A DNA stretch of 64,000 nt, taken from assembly GCF_028657945.1 (NCBI RefSeq), contig NZ_CP059693.1, positions 1,426,001 to 1,490,000 on the forward strand. Direction: 5' to 3'. The translations under genes and the position numbers were made by a program. Below the pieces are notes generated by a model that was not told the origin of the DNA, made no database searches, and was given only the letters and a program-made list of their open reading frames with translations. The stretch is from Thalassomonas haliotis (GTDB taxonomy: Bacteria; Pseudomonadota; Gammaproteobacteria; Enterobacterales; Alteromonadaceae). Numbering within the stretch: the stretch's first letter is position 1; every line of letters begins with the position of its first letter. Shown here piece after piece: positions 1-8,483 of the stretch.

Positions 1-381
1 TCTCTGGGGGGATATTTTGCCCATTACCTGGCAGAAAAGTATGCCTTGCCAGCGGTACTGATTAATCCGGCGGTCAAACCCTATCAGCTGTTAAGGGATT
101 ATCCCAGCGAGCAGACCCAGCCATATACCGGAGAGGTTTACCGGATAGGAACAGAAGAAATTGATGCCCTTAAAGCCTTGGAATCTAACATAAGTTTAAA
201 AAATAATTACCTGGTTATGTTACAAACCGGCGATGAAGTGTTAAATTACCGGCAGGCGGCAGCAAAATATCAGGATTGCCACCTCCGTATCCACAATGGA
301 GGCGACCACAGTTTTGTTGGCTATCAAGATAGCTTGCCTGATATTATGCAGTTTTTTCAGCTTCCCCTGGCTGTTAGATAG
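1..381 (+). CDS. yqiA: YqiA-like esterase, 3' part (cut by window start)
   Basis: This is the C-terminal part of a YqiA/UPF0227-type alpha/beta hydrolase; the 5' end lies outside the window. The open frame runs from base 1 and opens with SLGGY, the nucleophile elbow with the catalytic serine. The acid (TGDEVLNY) and the histidine (GGDHSF) follow in the expected order. E. coli YqiA is an esterase encoded just upstream of parE, and the same neighbour order is seen here, with an 82 bp gap to parE. An internal TTG at 46 is only a chance start. The physiological substrate is not known to me. Confidence 0.9.
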   Translation, partial: SLGGYFAHYLAEKYALPAVLINPAVKPYQLLRDYPSEQTQPYTGEVYRIGTEEIDALKALESNISLKNNYLVMLQTGDEVLNYRQAAAKYQDCHLRIHNGGDHSFVGYQDSLPDIMQFFQLPLAVR

Positions 382-463
382 CGGGAGCTGGAACTGTTAA
401 AAAAGCCGGCACAAAGCCGCACAGCTGCGTTAATAATCACCTTAATTACGATTAGAAGTTTAC

Positions 464-2350
464 ATGAGCGAACAATATAATTCCGAATCCATTGAAGTCC
501 TCAGCGGCTTAGATCCTGTACGCCGTCGCCCGGGCATGTATACCGATACCACCCGGCCAAACCATTTGGCCCAGGAGGTTATTGATAACTCTGTCGATGA
601 AGCGCTGGCAGGGCATGCGCAAAACATTAGCGTGATCTTGGATAAAGACCAGTCTATCGAAGTCATTGATGACGGCCGGGGTATGCCCACCGATATCCAT
701 CCCGAAGAAGGGGTATCCGGGGTCGAGCTGATTTTCAGTAAGTTGCATGCCGGTGGTAAGTTCTCCAATAAAAACTATCAGTTCTCCGGTGGTTTGCACG
801 GGGTGGGAATTTCCGTGGTAAATGCCTTGTCTACCCGGGTAGATGTTACGGTAAAACGCGACAGCAAAGTGTTTGAAATGGCGTTTGAGAACGGAGAAAA
901 GGTCCAGGAACTTACCGAAACCGGCACCGTCGGCCGCCGTAATACCGGCAGCCGGGTAAAATTCTGGCCGGATGCCAGCTATTTTGATTCGCCGAAGTTT
1001 TCAGCCCTGCGTTTAACACATCTGTTAAAGGCGAAGGCGGTGTTATGCCCCGGGTTAACGATAAAGTTTCATGATAAAAATGAAGAAAAGAAATATCAGT
1101 GGTGTTACGAAGACGGTTTAAAGGACTATTTAAAAGAGTCGGTTAAAACTTATGTCAGCTTACCGGAAGAACCATTTGTCGGCTCTTTTTCATCCCAGCA
1201 TGAAGCGGCGGACTGGGCGGTAACCTGGTTGCCGGAAGGGGGCGACTCCATCGGCGAAAGTTATGTTAACCTCATTCCCACGATTCAGGGCGGTACCCAT
1301 GTTAATGGTTTACGCCAGGGGTTATTGGAGTCGATGCGCGAATTTTGTGAATTTCGAAACCTGATCCCCCGCGGACTTAAACTGACCCCGGACGACATCT
1401 GGGATAAATGCAGTTTTATCCTGTCGATTAAAATGCAGGATCCGCAATTTGCCGGACAAACCAAAGAGCGGTTATCTTCAAGGCAATGCTCGGCCTTTGT
1501 CACCGGCGTGGTCAAAGATGCTTTTAGTTTGTGGCTCAATGAGCACACGGAAATTGCCGAAGCGCTGGCTGAATTTTGTATCTCCAATGCCCAGCGCCGT
1601 TTGCGCGCCAGCAAAAAAGTGGTGCGCAAGAAAATTACCCAGGGACCTGCGTTGCCGGGTAAATTAACCGATTGCGGCAGCCAGGATCTTTCCCGGACCG
1701 AACTTTTCCTGGTGGAAGGGGACTCGGCCGGCGGCAGCGCCAAACAGGCCAGAGACAGGGAAACCCAGGCGATCATGCCGCTCAGGGGGAAAATATTAAA
1801 TACCTGGGAAGTGGAGTCGGGACAAATCCTGGCTTCTCAAGAGGTTCATGATATTTCCGTGGCTTTAGGCATAGATCCCGACAGCGAAAATTTAGATGAA
1901 CTCAGATACGGTAAAATCTGTATTCTGGCGGATGCCGACTCCGATGGGTTGCATATTGCTACGTTATTATGCGCCCTGTTTACCCAGCACTTCTTGCCTT
2001 TGGTAAGGGCCGGTCATGTTTATGTGGCGATGCCGCCGCTCTACCGTATCGATGTCGGCAAAGAAGTTTTTTATGCCCTGGATGAAGCAGAAAAAGACGG
2101 CGTACTCGATCGGATAGAAGCGGAGAAAAAACGCGGTAAGGTCAACGTCCAGCGCTTTAAAGGCCTGGGGGAAATGAACCCGCTACAGCTCAGGGAAACC
2201 ACTATGGACCCTAATACCCGCCGCCTGGTGCAATTAACGGTAGATGAGCATTCACAAACCATGGAAGTAATGGATATGCTGCTGTCGAAAAAGCGCGCCG
2301 GTGATCGTAAGGAATGGCTGCAAAATAAAGGGGATATGGCCCAGGTTTAG
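464..2350 (+). CDS. parE: DNA topoisomerase IV subunit B
   Basis: ParE is the ATPase subunit of topoisomerase IV, which with ParC decatenates daughter chromosomes. The 628 residues match the usual length. Visible motifs are the GHKL ATP site (NSVDEALAG near residue 42, DDGRGMP near 70, GGLHGVG near 108), the TOPRIM acidic motif EGDSAGGSA near 416 followed by PLRGKILN, and the metal site DADSDGLHI near 490. The last matches ParE rather than GyrB wording. The C-terminus is short, without the GyrB insert. The partner parC lies at 9833 on the same strand. In E. coli parE and parC are also near each other but not adjacent. Nothing appears broken. Confidence 0.98.
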   Translation: MSEQYNSESIEVLSGLDPVRRRPGMYTDTTRPNHLAQEVIDNSVDEALAGHAQNISVILDKDQSIEVIDDGRGMPTDIHPEEGVSGVELIFSKLHAGGKFSNKNYQFSGGLHGVGISVVNALSTRVDVTVKRDSKVFEMAFENGEKVQELTETGTVGRRNTGSRVKFWPDASYFDSPKFSALRLTHLLKAKAVLCPGLTIKFHDKNEEKKYQWCYEDGLKDYLKESVKTYVSLPEEPFVGSFSSQHEAADWAVTWLPEGGDSIGESYVNLIPTIQGGTHVNGLRQGLLESMREFCEFRNLIPRGLKLTPDDIWDKCSFILSIKMQDPQFAGQTKERLSSRQCSAFVTGVVKDAFSLWLNEHTEIAEALAEFCISNAQRRLRASKKVVRKKITQGPALPGKLTDCGSQDLSRTELFLVEGDSAGGSAKQARDRETQAIMPLRGKILNTWEVESGQILASQEVHDISVALGIDPDSENLDELRYGKICILADADSDGLHIATLLCALFTQHFLPLVRAGHVYVAMPPLYRIDVGKEVFYALDEAEKDGVLDRIEAEKKRGKVNVQRFKGLGEMNPLQLRETTMDPNTRRLVQLTVDEHSQTMEVMDMLLSKKRAGDRKEWLQNKGDMAQV

Positions 2351-2392
2351 TATGGAGCTATAGGCCAATATTCTTTAACGGCAATTCCTGTC

Positions 2393-2430
2393 AATATTAA
2401 CGGATAAATGCTTGTTTATCCGTTAATATT
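2393..2430. terminator. Long hairpin between convergent parE and the cupin gene
   Basis: Perfect 16 bp arms AATATTAACGGATAAA (2393-2408) and TTTATCCGTTAATATT (2415-2430) enclose a 6 nt loop. It sits 43 bp after parE and 36 bp after the convergent cupin gene. The arm ends are A/T rich, so it can plausibly end transcription from both sides, although there is no long separate T tract. Confidence 0.6.
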
Positions 2431-2465
2431 ATTACCGGGGAGCAAGCTCCTTTTACCCGGTTAAT

Positions 2466-2921
2466 TTATTCTTGGGAGACAAAAATCCTGTCTTTACCTT
2501 TAAATTCGGGCGTTTGCACCGAAAGCACTTTCATCGGCTCTTTAGAGGTCACCTCAACGGCATGTATTTTACCTTGCGGGATACGAATATAATCGCCTTT
2601 TTTCACCTGTTTTTTGTGCTCTCCTAACGTCATCACACCTTCACCGTCCAGGACATAGACTATTTCGGTATGCCCGGCATGATAATGGGCTGCTACTCTT
2701 TTCTTGATGAAAATCAGGTATTCGGAAGCGTGTTTATCGCTGCCAAGCGGGATCAGGTGAACATTGTCAAAGTCGACCGGGGCAGTTACTCGCTCCAGGT
2801 TGCTTATCTTGCTTTGCTCCCGGGGGGAGTTCCCGGCGCAAACACTGACAGATAGTAATATCACGGGGAAGAGCAGGGCCTGACGTATGGGGGTTAATAT
2901 GGCTTTTGTCATAGGGTCCAT
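2466..2921 (-). CDS. Exported cupin-domain protein
   Basis: A 151-residue protein with an N-terminal hydrophobic segment (about residues 13-29, ending SVSVCAGN) that looks like a Sec signal, so it is probably periplasmic. The rest is a single cupin barrel. Motif 1 is HYHAGHTE followed by VLDGEGVMTLGE, giving two or three metal-binding histidines and a glutamate. Motif 2 is IPQGKIHAVEV. The reaction cannot be deduced. A second in-frame ATG at 2912 has a slightly better ribosome site. The gene is divergent from the arsenic operon, sharing a 237 bp spacer with the arsR operator, so a link to arsenic is possible but not shown. Confidence 0.85.
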   Translation of the reverse strand: MDPMTKAILTPIRQALLFPVILLSVSVCAGNSPREQSKISNLERVTAPVDFDNVHLIPLGSDKHASEYLIFIKKRVAAHYHAGHTEIVYVLDGEGVMTLGEHKKQVKKGDYIRIPQGKIHAVEVTSKEPMKVLSVQTPEFKGKDRIFVSQE

Positions 2922-3030
2922 CAGTTAATCGTTATATTTATTCCTGAAAATACTCTAAAGGCTATACTCCTGCTTGTAAATAATGCCGGGAAATATTCCG
3001 GGTGAATAACCGCGGCAACAGTATTTTGAA

Positions 3031-3072
3031 AAGTTATTTGTAACAAGTTACCTGTAATAAGTTGCTTGTAAT
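3031..3072 (+). repeat. Three tandem 14 bp repeats upstream of arsR
   Basis: Three contiguous copies of a 14 bp unit, AAGTTATTTGTAAC, AAGTTACCTGTAAT and AAGTTGCTTGTAAT, lie between the cupin gene and the arsR operator. A spacing of 14 bp is not a whole helical turn, which argues weakly against cooperative operator sites. The copies may be slippage products. Confidence 0.7.
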
Positions 3073-3079
3073 AAAAATA

Positions 3080-3116
3080 ACATATATGATAATTCGTATA
3101 TATGAATTGTCATATG
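3080..3116. promoter_or_regulatory. Candidate ArsR operator
   Basis: An A/T-rich dyad has a left arm ACATATATGATAATTC and a right arm GAATTGTCATATGT around an 8 bp centre. The arms pair except for a 2 bp insertion and one mismatch. It lies 43 bp before the arsR start, where an autoregulatory ArsR/SmtB operator is expected. Confidence 0.6.
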
Positions 3117-3158
3117 TATGTGAAGCTTTATTGGTTAAAAGTTATATCGGGTAATTAA

Positions 3159-3506
3159 ATGCAAAGTTTACAATTTTTTAAAGCACTGTCGGATGATACC
3201 CGCCTGCAGCTGATCTTGCTGATATTTGCCGAGCAGGAATTATGTGTCTGCGAACTGACCCAGGCGCTGGACTTATCCCAGCCGAAAATTTCCCGTCATA
3301 TTGCCATTTTGCGCCAGCTGGGATTATTAACGGACAGGCGTGCCGGTAAATGGGTGTTTTATAGTTTGTCAGACAAATTGGCGAACTGGCAGTTCACGGC
3401 TATTTCGGACTGTTGTGAAAACTCGCAACAGTATTTAGCACTAGGGCGGCAACGTTTGTTGCAAATGGGCAACCGGCCCGACAGGCAACTGCTGTGTTGT
3501 CCCTGA
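3159..3506 (+). CDS. arsR: ArsR-family arsenic-responsive repressor
   Basis: A 115-residue winged-helix repressor of the ArsR/SmtB family. The helix-turn-helix is LTQALDLSQPKISRHIAILR (about 33-52), followed by the wing AGKWVFYSL. The metalloid-site sequence ELCVCEL gives Cys29 and Cys31. The third cysteine of the classic ELCVCDLC site is replaced by Thr. Extra cysteines are present at 85-86 and 113-114, so a C-terminal Cys may complete the As(III) site; that is inference. It heads the operon with GAPDH and ArsJ 69 bp downstream and has a palindromic operator candidate just upstream, consistent with autorepression released by arsenic. Confidence 0.92.
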   Translation: MQSLQFFKALSDDTRLQLILLIFAEQELCVCELTQALDLSQPKISRHIAILRQLGLLTDRRAGKWVFYSLSDKLANWQFTAISDCCENSQQYLALGRQRLLQMGNRPDRQLLCCP

Positions 3507-3575
3507 AGTCAGGCCAGGGAAGGTTATCTGAAGCATCACAAATTAACTCATTTATTCATTTAAAAGGTAATGGTA

Positions 3576-4583
3576 ATGACAGTAAAAGTTGGCATTAATG
3601 GTTTCGGCCGTATGGGTCGTTTGGTTTTAAGGGCTGCATGGTCCTGGCCCGAAGTAGAATTTGTCCATATCAATGATCCGGCGGGCGATGCCGCGACCCT
3701 GGCGCATCTACTCAACTTCGATTCCGTACACGGCAAATGGCAATACTCGGCAGCCGGGCAGGAAAATCAGATCTCAATTGATGATAAGCTGCTTACCACC
3801 AGCCGCAATACCGGTATTGATGAGAGCGACTGGTCCGGGTGTGATATCGTTATTGAAGCCTCGGGTAAAATGAAAACCAAGGCTAAGCTGCAGGCGTATC
3901 TCGACCAGGGAGTGAAAAAGGTGCTGGTGACGGCGCCGGTAAAAGAAGAAGGGGTGTTAAACCTGGTGATGGGGGTTAATGATGATTTATACGATGCCGA
4001 GAGCCATGACATTATTACTGCCGCTTCCTGTACCACCAATTGCCTGGCGCCGGTGGTGAAAGTATTGCAGGATAATATCGGCATTAAACACGGCAGCATG
4101 ACCACGATTCACGATATTACCAATACCCAAACTATATTGGACGCTCCCCATAAAGATCTGCGCCGGGCCCGTGCCTGCGGCCAGAGTTTAATTCCAACTA
4201 CTACTGGTTCGGCAACGGCTATTACCCATATCTTCCCCGAGCTTAAGGGAAAATTAAACGGCCATGCTATCCGGGTACCTTTGGCGAATGCTTCTATTAC
4301 CGATTGTGTGTTTGAATTAGCGCGAGGAGTAACCGAAGAGGAAATTAATGCCCTGATGGCAGATGCCGCGGCGGGCGAGCTAGCAGGGATTTTAGGTTAT
4401 GAAGAGCGGCCACTGGTGAGTGTCGATTATAAGACAGATCCAAGATCTTGTATTGTTGATGCCTTGTCCACCATGGTGGTGAATAACAGCCAGCTAAAAA
4501 TGTACCTCTGGTATGACAATGAATGGGGTTATGCCAACCGCAGCGCAGAATTAATGCGTAAGCTGGCACTGTCACTTAAATAG
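3576..4583 (+). CDS. Glyceraldehyde-3-phosphate dehydrogenase of the arsenate pathway
   Basis: This is a type I GAPDH of 335 residues. The NAD-binding site is [10 protein letters not shown] at the N-terminus. The catalytic cysteine is in [10 protein letters not shown] (Cys152), and the C-terminus [11 protein letters not shown] is typical. I chose the ATG at 3576 because AAGG lies 8 nt upstream; the ATG at 3570 is too close to it. Lying between arsR and arsJ, it is the dedicated ars GAPDH. In the described ArsJ pathway GAPDH uses arsenate instead of phosphate and makes 1-arseno-3-phosphoglycerate, the ArsJ substrate. A housekeeping role cannot be excluded from sequence alone. Confidence 0.95.
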   Translation: MTVKVGINGFGRMGRLVLRAAWSWPEVEFVHINDPAGDAATLAHLLNFDSVHGKWQYSAAGQENQISIDDKLLTTSRNTGIDESDWSGCDIVIEASGKMKTKAKLQAYLDQGVKKVLVTAPVKEEGVLNLVMGVNDDLYDAESHDIITAASCTTNCLAPVVKVLQDNIGIKHGSMTTIHDITNTQTILDAPHKDLRRARACGQSLIPTTTGSATAITHIFPELKGKLNGHAIRVPLANASITDCVFELARGVTEEEINALMADAAAGELAGILGYEERPLVSVDYKTDPRSCIVDALSTMVVNNSQLKMYLWYDNEWGYANRSAELMRKLALSLK

Positions 4584-4649
4584 AAAAAGACACGTTAAAA
4601 GAAAGGGGCGCCTTAGCTGCCTGTGTTCTGGTTACCTTGGGGTTAATAA

Positions 4650-5876
4650 ATGTGGTCGAAAATTTCTAGCTTGCCGCTGGCGGTAAAACAGTACCTGGTG
4701 ATCACCGGGAACTACTGGGGCTTTACCCTGACCGACGGTGCTTTGCGTATGCTGGTGGTGTTGTATTTCCACCAGCTGGGTTATGCGCCGCTGGCCATCG
4801 CCATGCTGTTTTTGTTTTATGAGTTTTTTGGCGTGGTCACCAACCTGGTTGGCGGCTGGCTCGGGGCACGTATAGGTTTGAATAAAACCATGAATATCGG
4901 CCTGGTGATGCAGGTCTGTGCTTTGCTGATGTTAACCGTGCCGGTGGAGTATTTATCTGTCTTCTGGGTAATGCTGGCGCAGGCGGTATCGGGGATTGCC
5001 AAAGATCTTAATAAAATGAGCGCGAAAAGCGGCGTTAAAACCCTGATCCCTGAAGGTATGTCCGGTAAATTATTTCGCTGGGTGGCGCTGTTAACCGGTT
5101 CTAAAAATGCTTTAAAAGGTTTGGGATTTTTTCTTGGCGGTTTACTGCTGGCGCTACTTGGTTTTCGCGGCGCGTTATTGCTGATGGCTCTGATGTTATC
5201 TTTGGTCGCTATTTTCAGTATCCGGGTATTAAAAGGGGAGATAGGTAAAGCTAAAAGTAAACCTAAATTTCGGCAGATTTTTTCCAAAAGTGCGGCGCTT
5301 AATTATTTATCGGCGGCCAGGTTATGTTTGTTTGCCGCCCGGGATGTCTGGTTTGTGGTGGCCTTGCCGGTCTACCTGGTGAGTCAGTTGGGCTGGCACC
5401 ATGAATATGTCGGTGCTTTTATGGCGGTATGGATCATCGCCTATGGCCTGGTACAGGTTTATACCCCGAAAATTACCGGCAGCAGTAAGGGAAAATCACC
5501 GGGACCTAAGCTGGTCTCTTTTTGGGGGCTGCTGCTGGCTGTTGTTACTGTGCTGCTGGTTGCTGCCTTGCTTTATCTGCAAGACACAGGTACGGTGCTG
5601 GTGACAGGTTTGATTGTTTTTGGCCTGGTCTTTGCCGTCAACTCTTCTCTGCACAGTTACCTGATCCTGGCGCTATCAAACCAGGATGAAGTCTCAATGG
5701 ATGTCGGCTTTTATTATATGGCCAATGCCCTGGGCCGTTTGCTGGGGACTGTGCTGTCCGGTTATTTATTTCAAGCCTATGGCCTTTTGGTCTGTTTAGT
5801 TGCCGCAAGTATTCTGGCCTTGCTGGCGGCATTATTTATTCGTAAAGTTAACCCGCATCAAAGTACCAGCGGGTAA
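4650..5876 (+). CDS. arsJ: ArsJ organoarsenical efflux permease (MFS)
   Basis: A 408-residue multi-pass membrane protein of the major facilitator superfamily with about 10-12 hydrophobic segments. The N-terminus (LAVKQYLVITGNYWGFTLTD) and the cytoplasmic stretch DLNKMSAKSGVKTLIPEG fit the ArsJ family. ArsJ exports 1-arseno-3-phosphoglycerate made by GAPDH; outside the cell this breaks down to arsenate. The gene follows GAPDH by 66 bp and precedes the VOC gene by 13 bp, so all four genes are probably one transcript under ArsR. The assignment rests mainly on the GAPDH neighbour and these N-terminal features. Confidence 0.93.
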   Translation: MWSKISSLPLAVKQYLVITGNYWGFTLTDGALRMLVVLYFHQLGYAPLAIAMLFLFYEFFGVVTNLVGGWLGARIGLNKTMNIGLVMQVCALLMLTVPVEYLSVFWVMLAQAVSGIAKDLNKMSAKSGVKTLIPEGMSGKLFRWVALLTGSKNALKGLGFFLGGLLLALLGFRGALLLMALMLSLVAIFSIRVLKGEIGKAKSKPKFRQIFSKSAALNYLSAARLCLFAARDVWFVVALPVYLVSQLGWHHEYVGAFMAVWIIAYGLVQVYTPKITGSSKGKSPGPKLVSFWGLLLAVVTVLLVAALLYLQDTGTVLVTGLIVFGLVFAVNSSLHSYLILALSNQDEVSMDVGFYYMANALGRLLGTVLSGYLFQAYGLLVCLVAASILALLAALFIRKVNPHQSTSG

Positions 5877-5889
5877 AGGAAAGTAAACA

Positions 5890-6315
5890 ATGAAAGCCAA
5901 CCATGAACGCACGATTTGCCATGCCTCGATAGGCACAAATGATCTTGGCCGGGCAAAAGCCTTTTACTGCCCGGTATTAAAAACCTTAGATATAGAGCTG
6001 GTGTCTGAGTATGAGCATGCGCTGGCCTTTGGTAAAGCCTATCCCGAATTTTGGGTACAGATCCCTTTTGATAAAAAGGCGATGACGGTTGGCAACGGTA
6101 GCCACTTTGGTTTTATGGCCAAGAGTAAAGCGCAGGTAGATAACTTTTATGCCCGGGCGTTATTATCCGGCGGGGTGTGTAACGGTAAACCCGGGCCAAG
6201 ACCCGATTATGGCGAGCCCTATTATGGCTGTTTTGTTATCGATCCCGAAGGACATAAAATAGAAGCCAGTTTTTGGGATTTTGAACTGACACGAAAAAGT
6301 CAAGATCAGAAATAA
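5890..6315 (+). CDS. VOC (glyoxalase-like) protein in the arsenic operon
   Basis: A 141-residue single vicinal-oxygen-chelate protein. It opens with CHASIGTNDLGRAKAFYCPV, has NGSHFGFMA in the middle and ends with VIDPEGHKIEASFWD. The likely metal ligands are His12, the His of SHFGF and the Glu of HKIEA. It starts 13 bp after arsJ with GGAAAG upstream, so translation with the ars genes is very likely. VOC proteins include glyoxalase I and the C-As lyase ArsI. I see no ArsI-type vicinal cysteine pair, so ArsI is not claimed. Its substrate is unknown; co-expression hints at arsenic or triose-phosphate stress. Confidence 0.88.
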   Translation: MKANHERTICHASIGTNDLGRAKAFYCPVLKTLDIELVSEYEHALAFGKAYPEFWVQIPFDKKAMTVGNGSHFGFMAKSKAQVDNFYARALLSGGVCNGKPGPRPDYGEPYYGCFVIDPEGHKIEASFWDFELTRKSQDQK

Positions 6316-6416
6316 GACATTATTTTTTATTATCGGAAAAATTATCATTGTCGGAGGCTGATTTTCATTTTATAGTGAGTTAGTTTTCTTAAGAATTTTC
6401 GGTGTTTCTGGCTTAA

Positions 6417-8483
6417 ATGGGATGTTGGCATTTGTTCAAACGGTGTAATACATTAACGTTATGTTTCAAATGCTTATATTTATATCTGTTTTTGTTAATA
6501 TCTTGTGATGTTGTCGCTTTTCAAAGCGCACTCAGCTTAAATTTTTCCCTGGTGGTTGAGCAGGTTGAAACTCTGGAAAAAGATACCCCGGCACAGGCGC
6601 TGGAAAAGTTAAACAGCATTGAAGATCAGCTCCCCAAACTCAGCCTTAATGAAAGGGTTAAGTTCTATACCTTACAAGCATCCCTGTATGCCAATTTAGC
6701 CGAATTTCAGCTAAGCCTTAATTCCGCCACTAAAGGTTTAAAGCTGTCCTCTCAGCTGAGCAGTCCGAGTATTCATATTGCCGAATTATCCTACAGCAAA
6801 GGTTTTGCCACCGAGAGCCTGGGTAACCTGGAACTTGCCTTGCAGGATTATAAAAATGGCCTGGAAGTCGCGCGCTCCCTCGATGATAAAAATATGATCG
6901 CCGAAGGCTTGTCAAACCTGGGGGCCATCTATTATTTAACCGAACGTTATGATCTCTCTATTGTGGTGTTAAATGACGCCCTGATGATAGCCAATAAACT
7001 TGGCAATGAAGAATTGCAGGGAGGAATTAATTCAGAGCTTGGCAACCTGTACTCCACTATTGGCCAGGATGATAAATCCATGCAGTTTTTACAGCGCTCC
7101 TACCAGCACTATAAGAACTCATCGCAAACTTTTTCCGCGGTTTGGGTGTTATCCAATATTGCCACCTCTCATTACAATAACGAAGAATATGACAGTGCTA
7201 TTCGCATCTACAACAAGGTGATTGCCGAGGCCGATGATGTTGTCAATGACCCGTTTTTTTATGGCGTATATACCGGTCTGGCCATGGCATATATCTATAA
7301 GGAAGAAAAAGAGCCGGAAGTGGCCTACCGCTATTTTAAGATGGCGGAGCAGTATGTTGATTATAACGGCAATAAAGATATGCCGGTAACTTACCTGCTC
7401 GATAAGGCGATTATATTTAAAAACCTGCAGCGTTACGATGAAGCGCTGGAGTCGATTTTTTCCGCCGAGAAGCTGATGTCGGCACAAGAGCGCCCCAAGG
7501 GCAGTAATTCTTACCTGATGCTCAGGTTAAAAGCGGAAATTTATTATGTGCTGGGGCAGTATGAAAAAGCCTATCATTTTAAATCCCGGTCGGTTGAACA
7601 AAGGGTTGAAAAGCTTAATGCCGCCGATATCGAAGCGGTTGAAGAATTACGTTTGCGTTATGAAAGCAAACAGGCGGACTTGCATAAAAAAATTCTTGAG
7701 CAAAAGCGCTCCCTTAATAATGCCGAGTTAGCCGAGGCCAATAAGCAGGCGAAAGCTCAGCAGTTTTATTTGATGATGAGTGGTGTGGTCGCACTGATTT
7801 TTGTCTGGCTGTTATCCACTTTAGTGCGCGGACAGAAAAAGCTGCGCCGGGTGACCCACCTTGATGACCTGACCGGTTTGGTGAACCGCCACCGGCTATT
7901 GAAGCAGGGACAGCGTTATTTTTCCCGGGCAAAGCAGCAGCACGCCCCCCTGGTTGCCCTGATGATAGATATAGATAATTTTAAAGAAATTAATGATCAG
8001 TTAGGGCATCAGATAGGAGATGAAATTTTAAAGAAAATCGCTATGTTGGGGAAGAAGCTGCTGAAACGTATTGATATTTTTGGCCGCTTCAGCGCGGAAG
8101 AGTTTATTATTTTCTTGCCCGAAAGCGATAAAAAACAGGCCATGGATATTGCAGAGCAACTAAAAGAGAAAATTGAACGCTATCAGTGGCAATTGTCTTC
8201 CCAGGATAATGTTTCTATCAGCATAGGGTTTGCCAGCTTTGATGAAAAGCAGCATTTTGATCTGGAAGCGCTGATCAAGAATGCCGAGAAAATGCTCTAT
8301 CGGGCGAAAAACCAGGGGGGAACTGCATATGCGGTTAATGCCCGGAAAATCTCCAAGTTCGTTTTTCTGTCTGGCGGCGGTTTTTATCGGCTTTTTTATT
8401 CCTGTACTTGCCCAGGAAAAGATCAAGGGGGCAGAGCAAAACAGGAAGATCTCATCGATTGTCAAAGACAGGCAAAATACTAA
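6417..8483 (+). CDS. TPR-GGDEF membrane protein with degenerate motif and frameshifted tail
   Basis: A 688-residue reading frame: a signal or anchor segment (about 17-35), TPR-like repeats (about 60-410), a coiled coil, a membrane segment (about 450-470) and a GGDEF domain (about 478-638). The signature motif is FSAEEF instead of GGDEF or GGEEF, and the inhibitory-site position reads KRID instead of RxxD, so cyclase activity is doubtful. GGDEF homology ends near base 8320 at a G6 run. The last 48 or so residues are read out of frame through the start of the next gene. With one extra G the domain would end GGNCICG and stop at TAA 8336-8338, the normal GGDEF ending. Confidence 0.85.
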   Translation: MGCWHLFKRCNTLTLCFKCLYLYLFLLISCDVVAFQSALSLNFSLVVEQVETLEKDTPAQALEKLNSIEDQLPKLSLNERVKFYTLQASLYANLAEFQLSLNSATKGLKLSSQLSSPSIHIAELSYSKGFATESLGNLELALQDYKNGLEVARSLDDKNMIAEGLSNLGAIYYLTERYDLSIVVLNDALMIANKLGNEELQGGINSELGNLYSTIGQDDKSMQFLQRSYQHYKNSSQTFSAVWVLSNIATSHYNNEEYDSAIRIYNKVIAEADDVVNDPFFYGVYTGLAMAYIYKEEKEPEVAYRYFKMAEQYVDYNGNKDMPVTYLLDKAIIFKNLQRYDEALESIFSAEKLMSAQERPKGSNSYLMLRLKAEIYYVLGQYEKAYHFKSRSVEQRVEKLNAADIEAVEELRLRYESKQADLHKKILEQKRSLNNAELAEANKQAKAQQFYLMMSGVVALIFVWLLSTLVRGQKKLRRVTHLDDLTGLVNRHRLLKQGQRYFSRAKQQHAPLVALMIDIDNFKEINDQLGHQIGDEILKKIAMLGKKLLKRIDIFGRFSAEEFIIFLPESDKKQAMDIAEQLKEKIERYQWQLSSQDNVSISIGFASFDEKQHFDLEALIKNAEKMLYRAKNQGGTAYAVNARKISKFVFLSGGGFYRLFYSCTCPGKDQGGRAKQEDLIDCQRQAKY

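Noticed and set aside
5890..6315. ArsI C-As lyase identity for the VOC gene
   Set aside because: No ArsI-type vicinal cysteine pair is visible; only the general VOC fold is supported.
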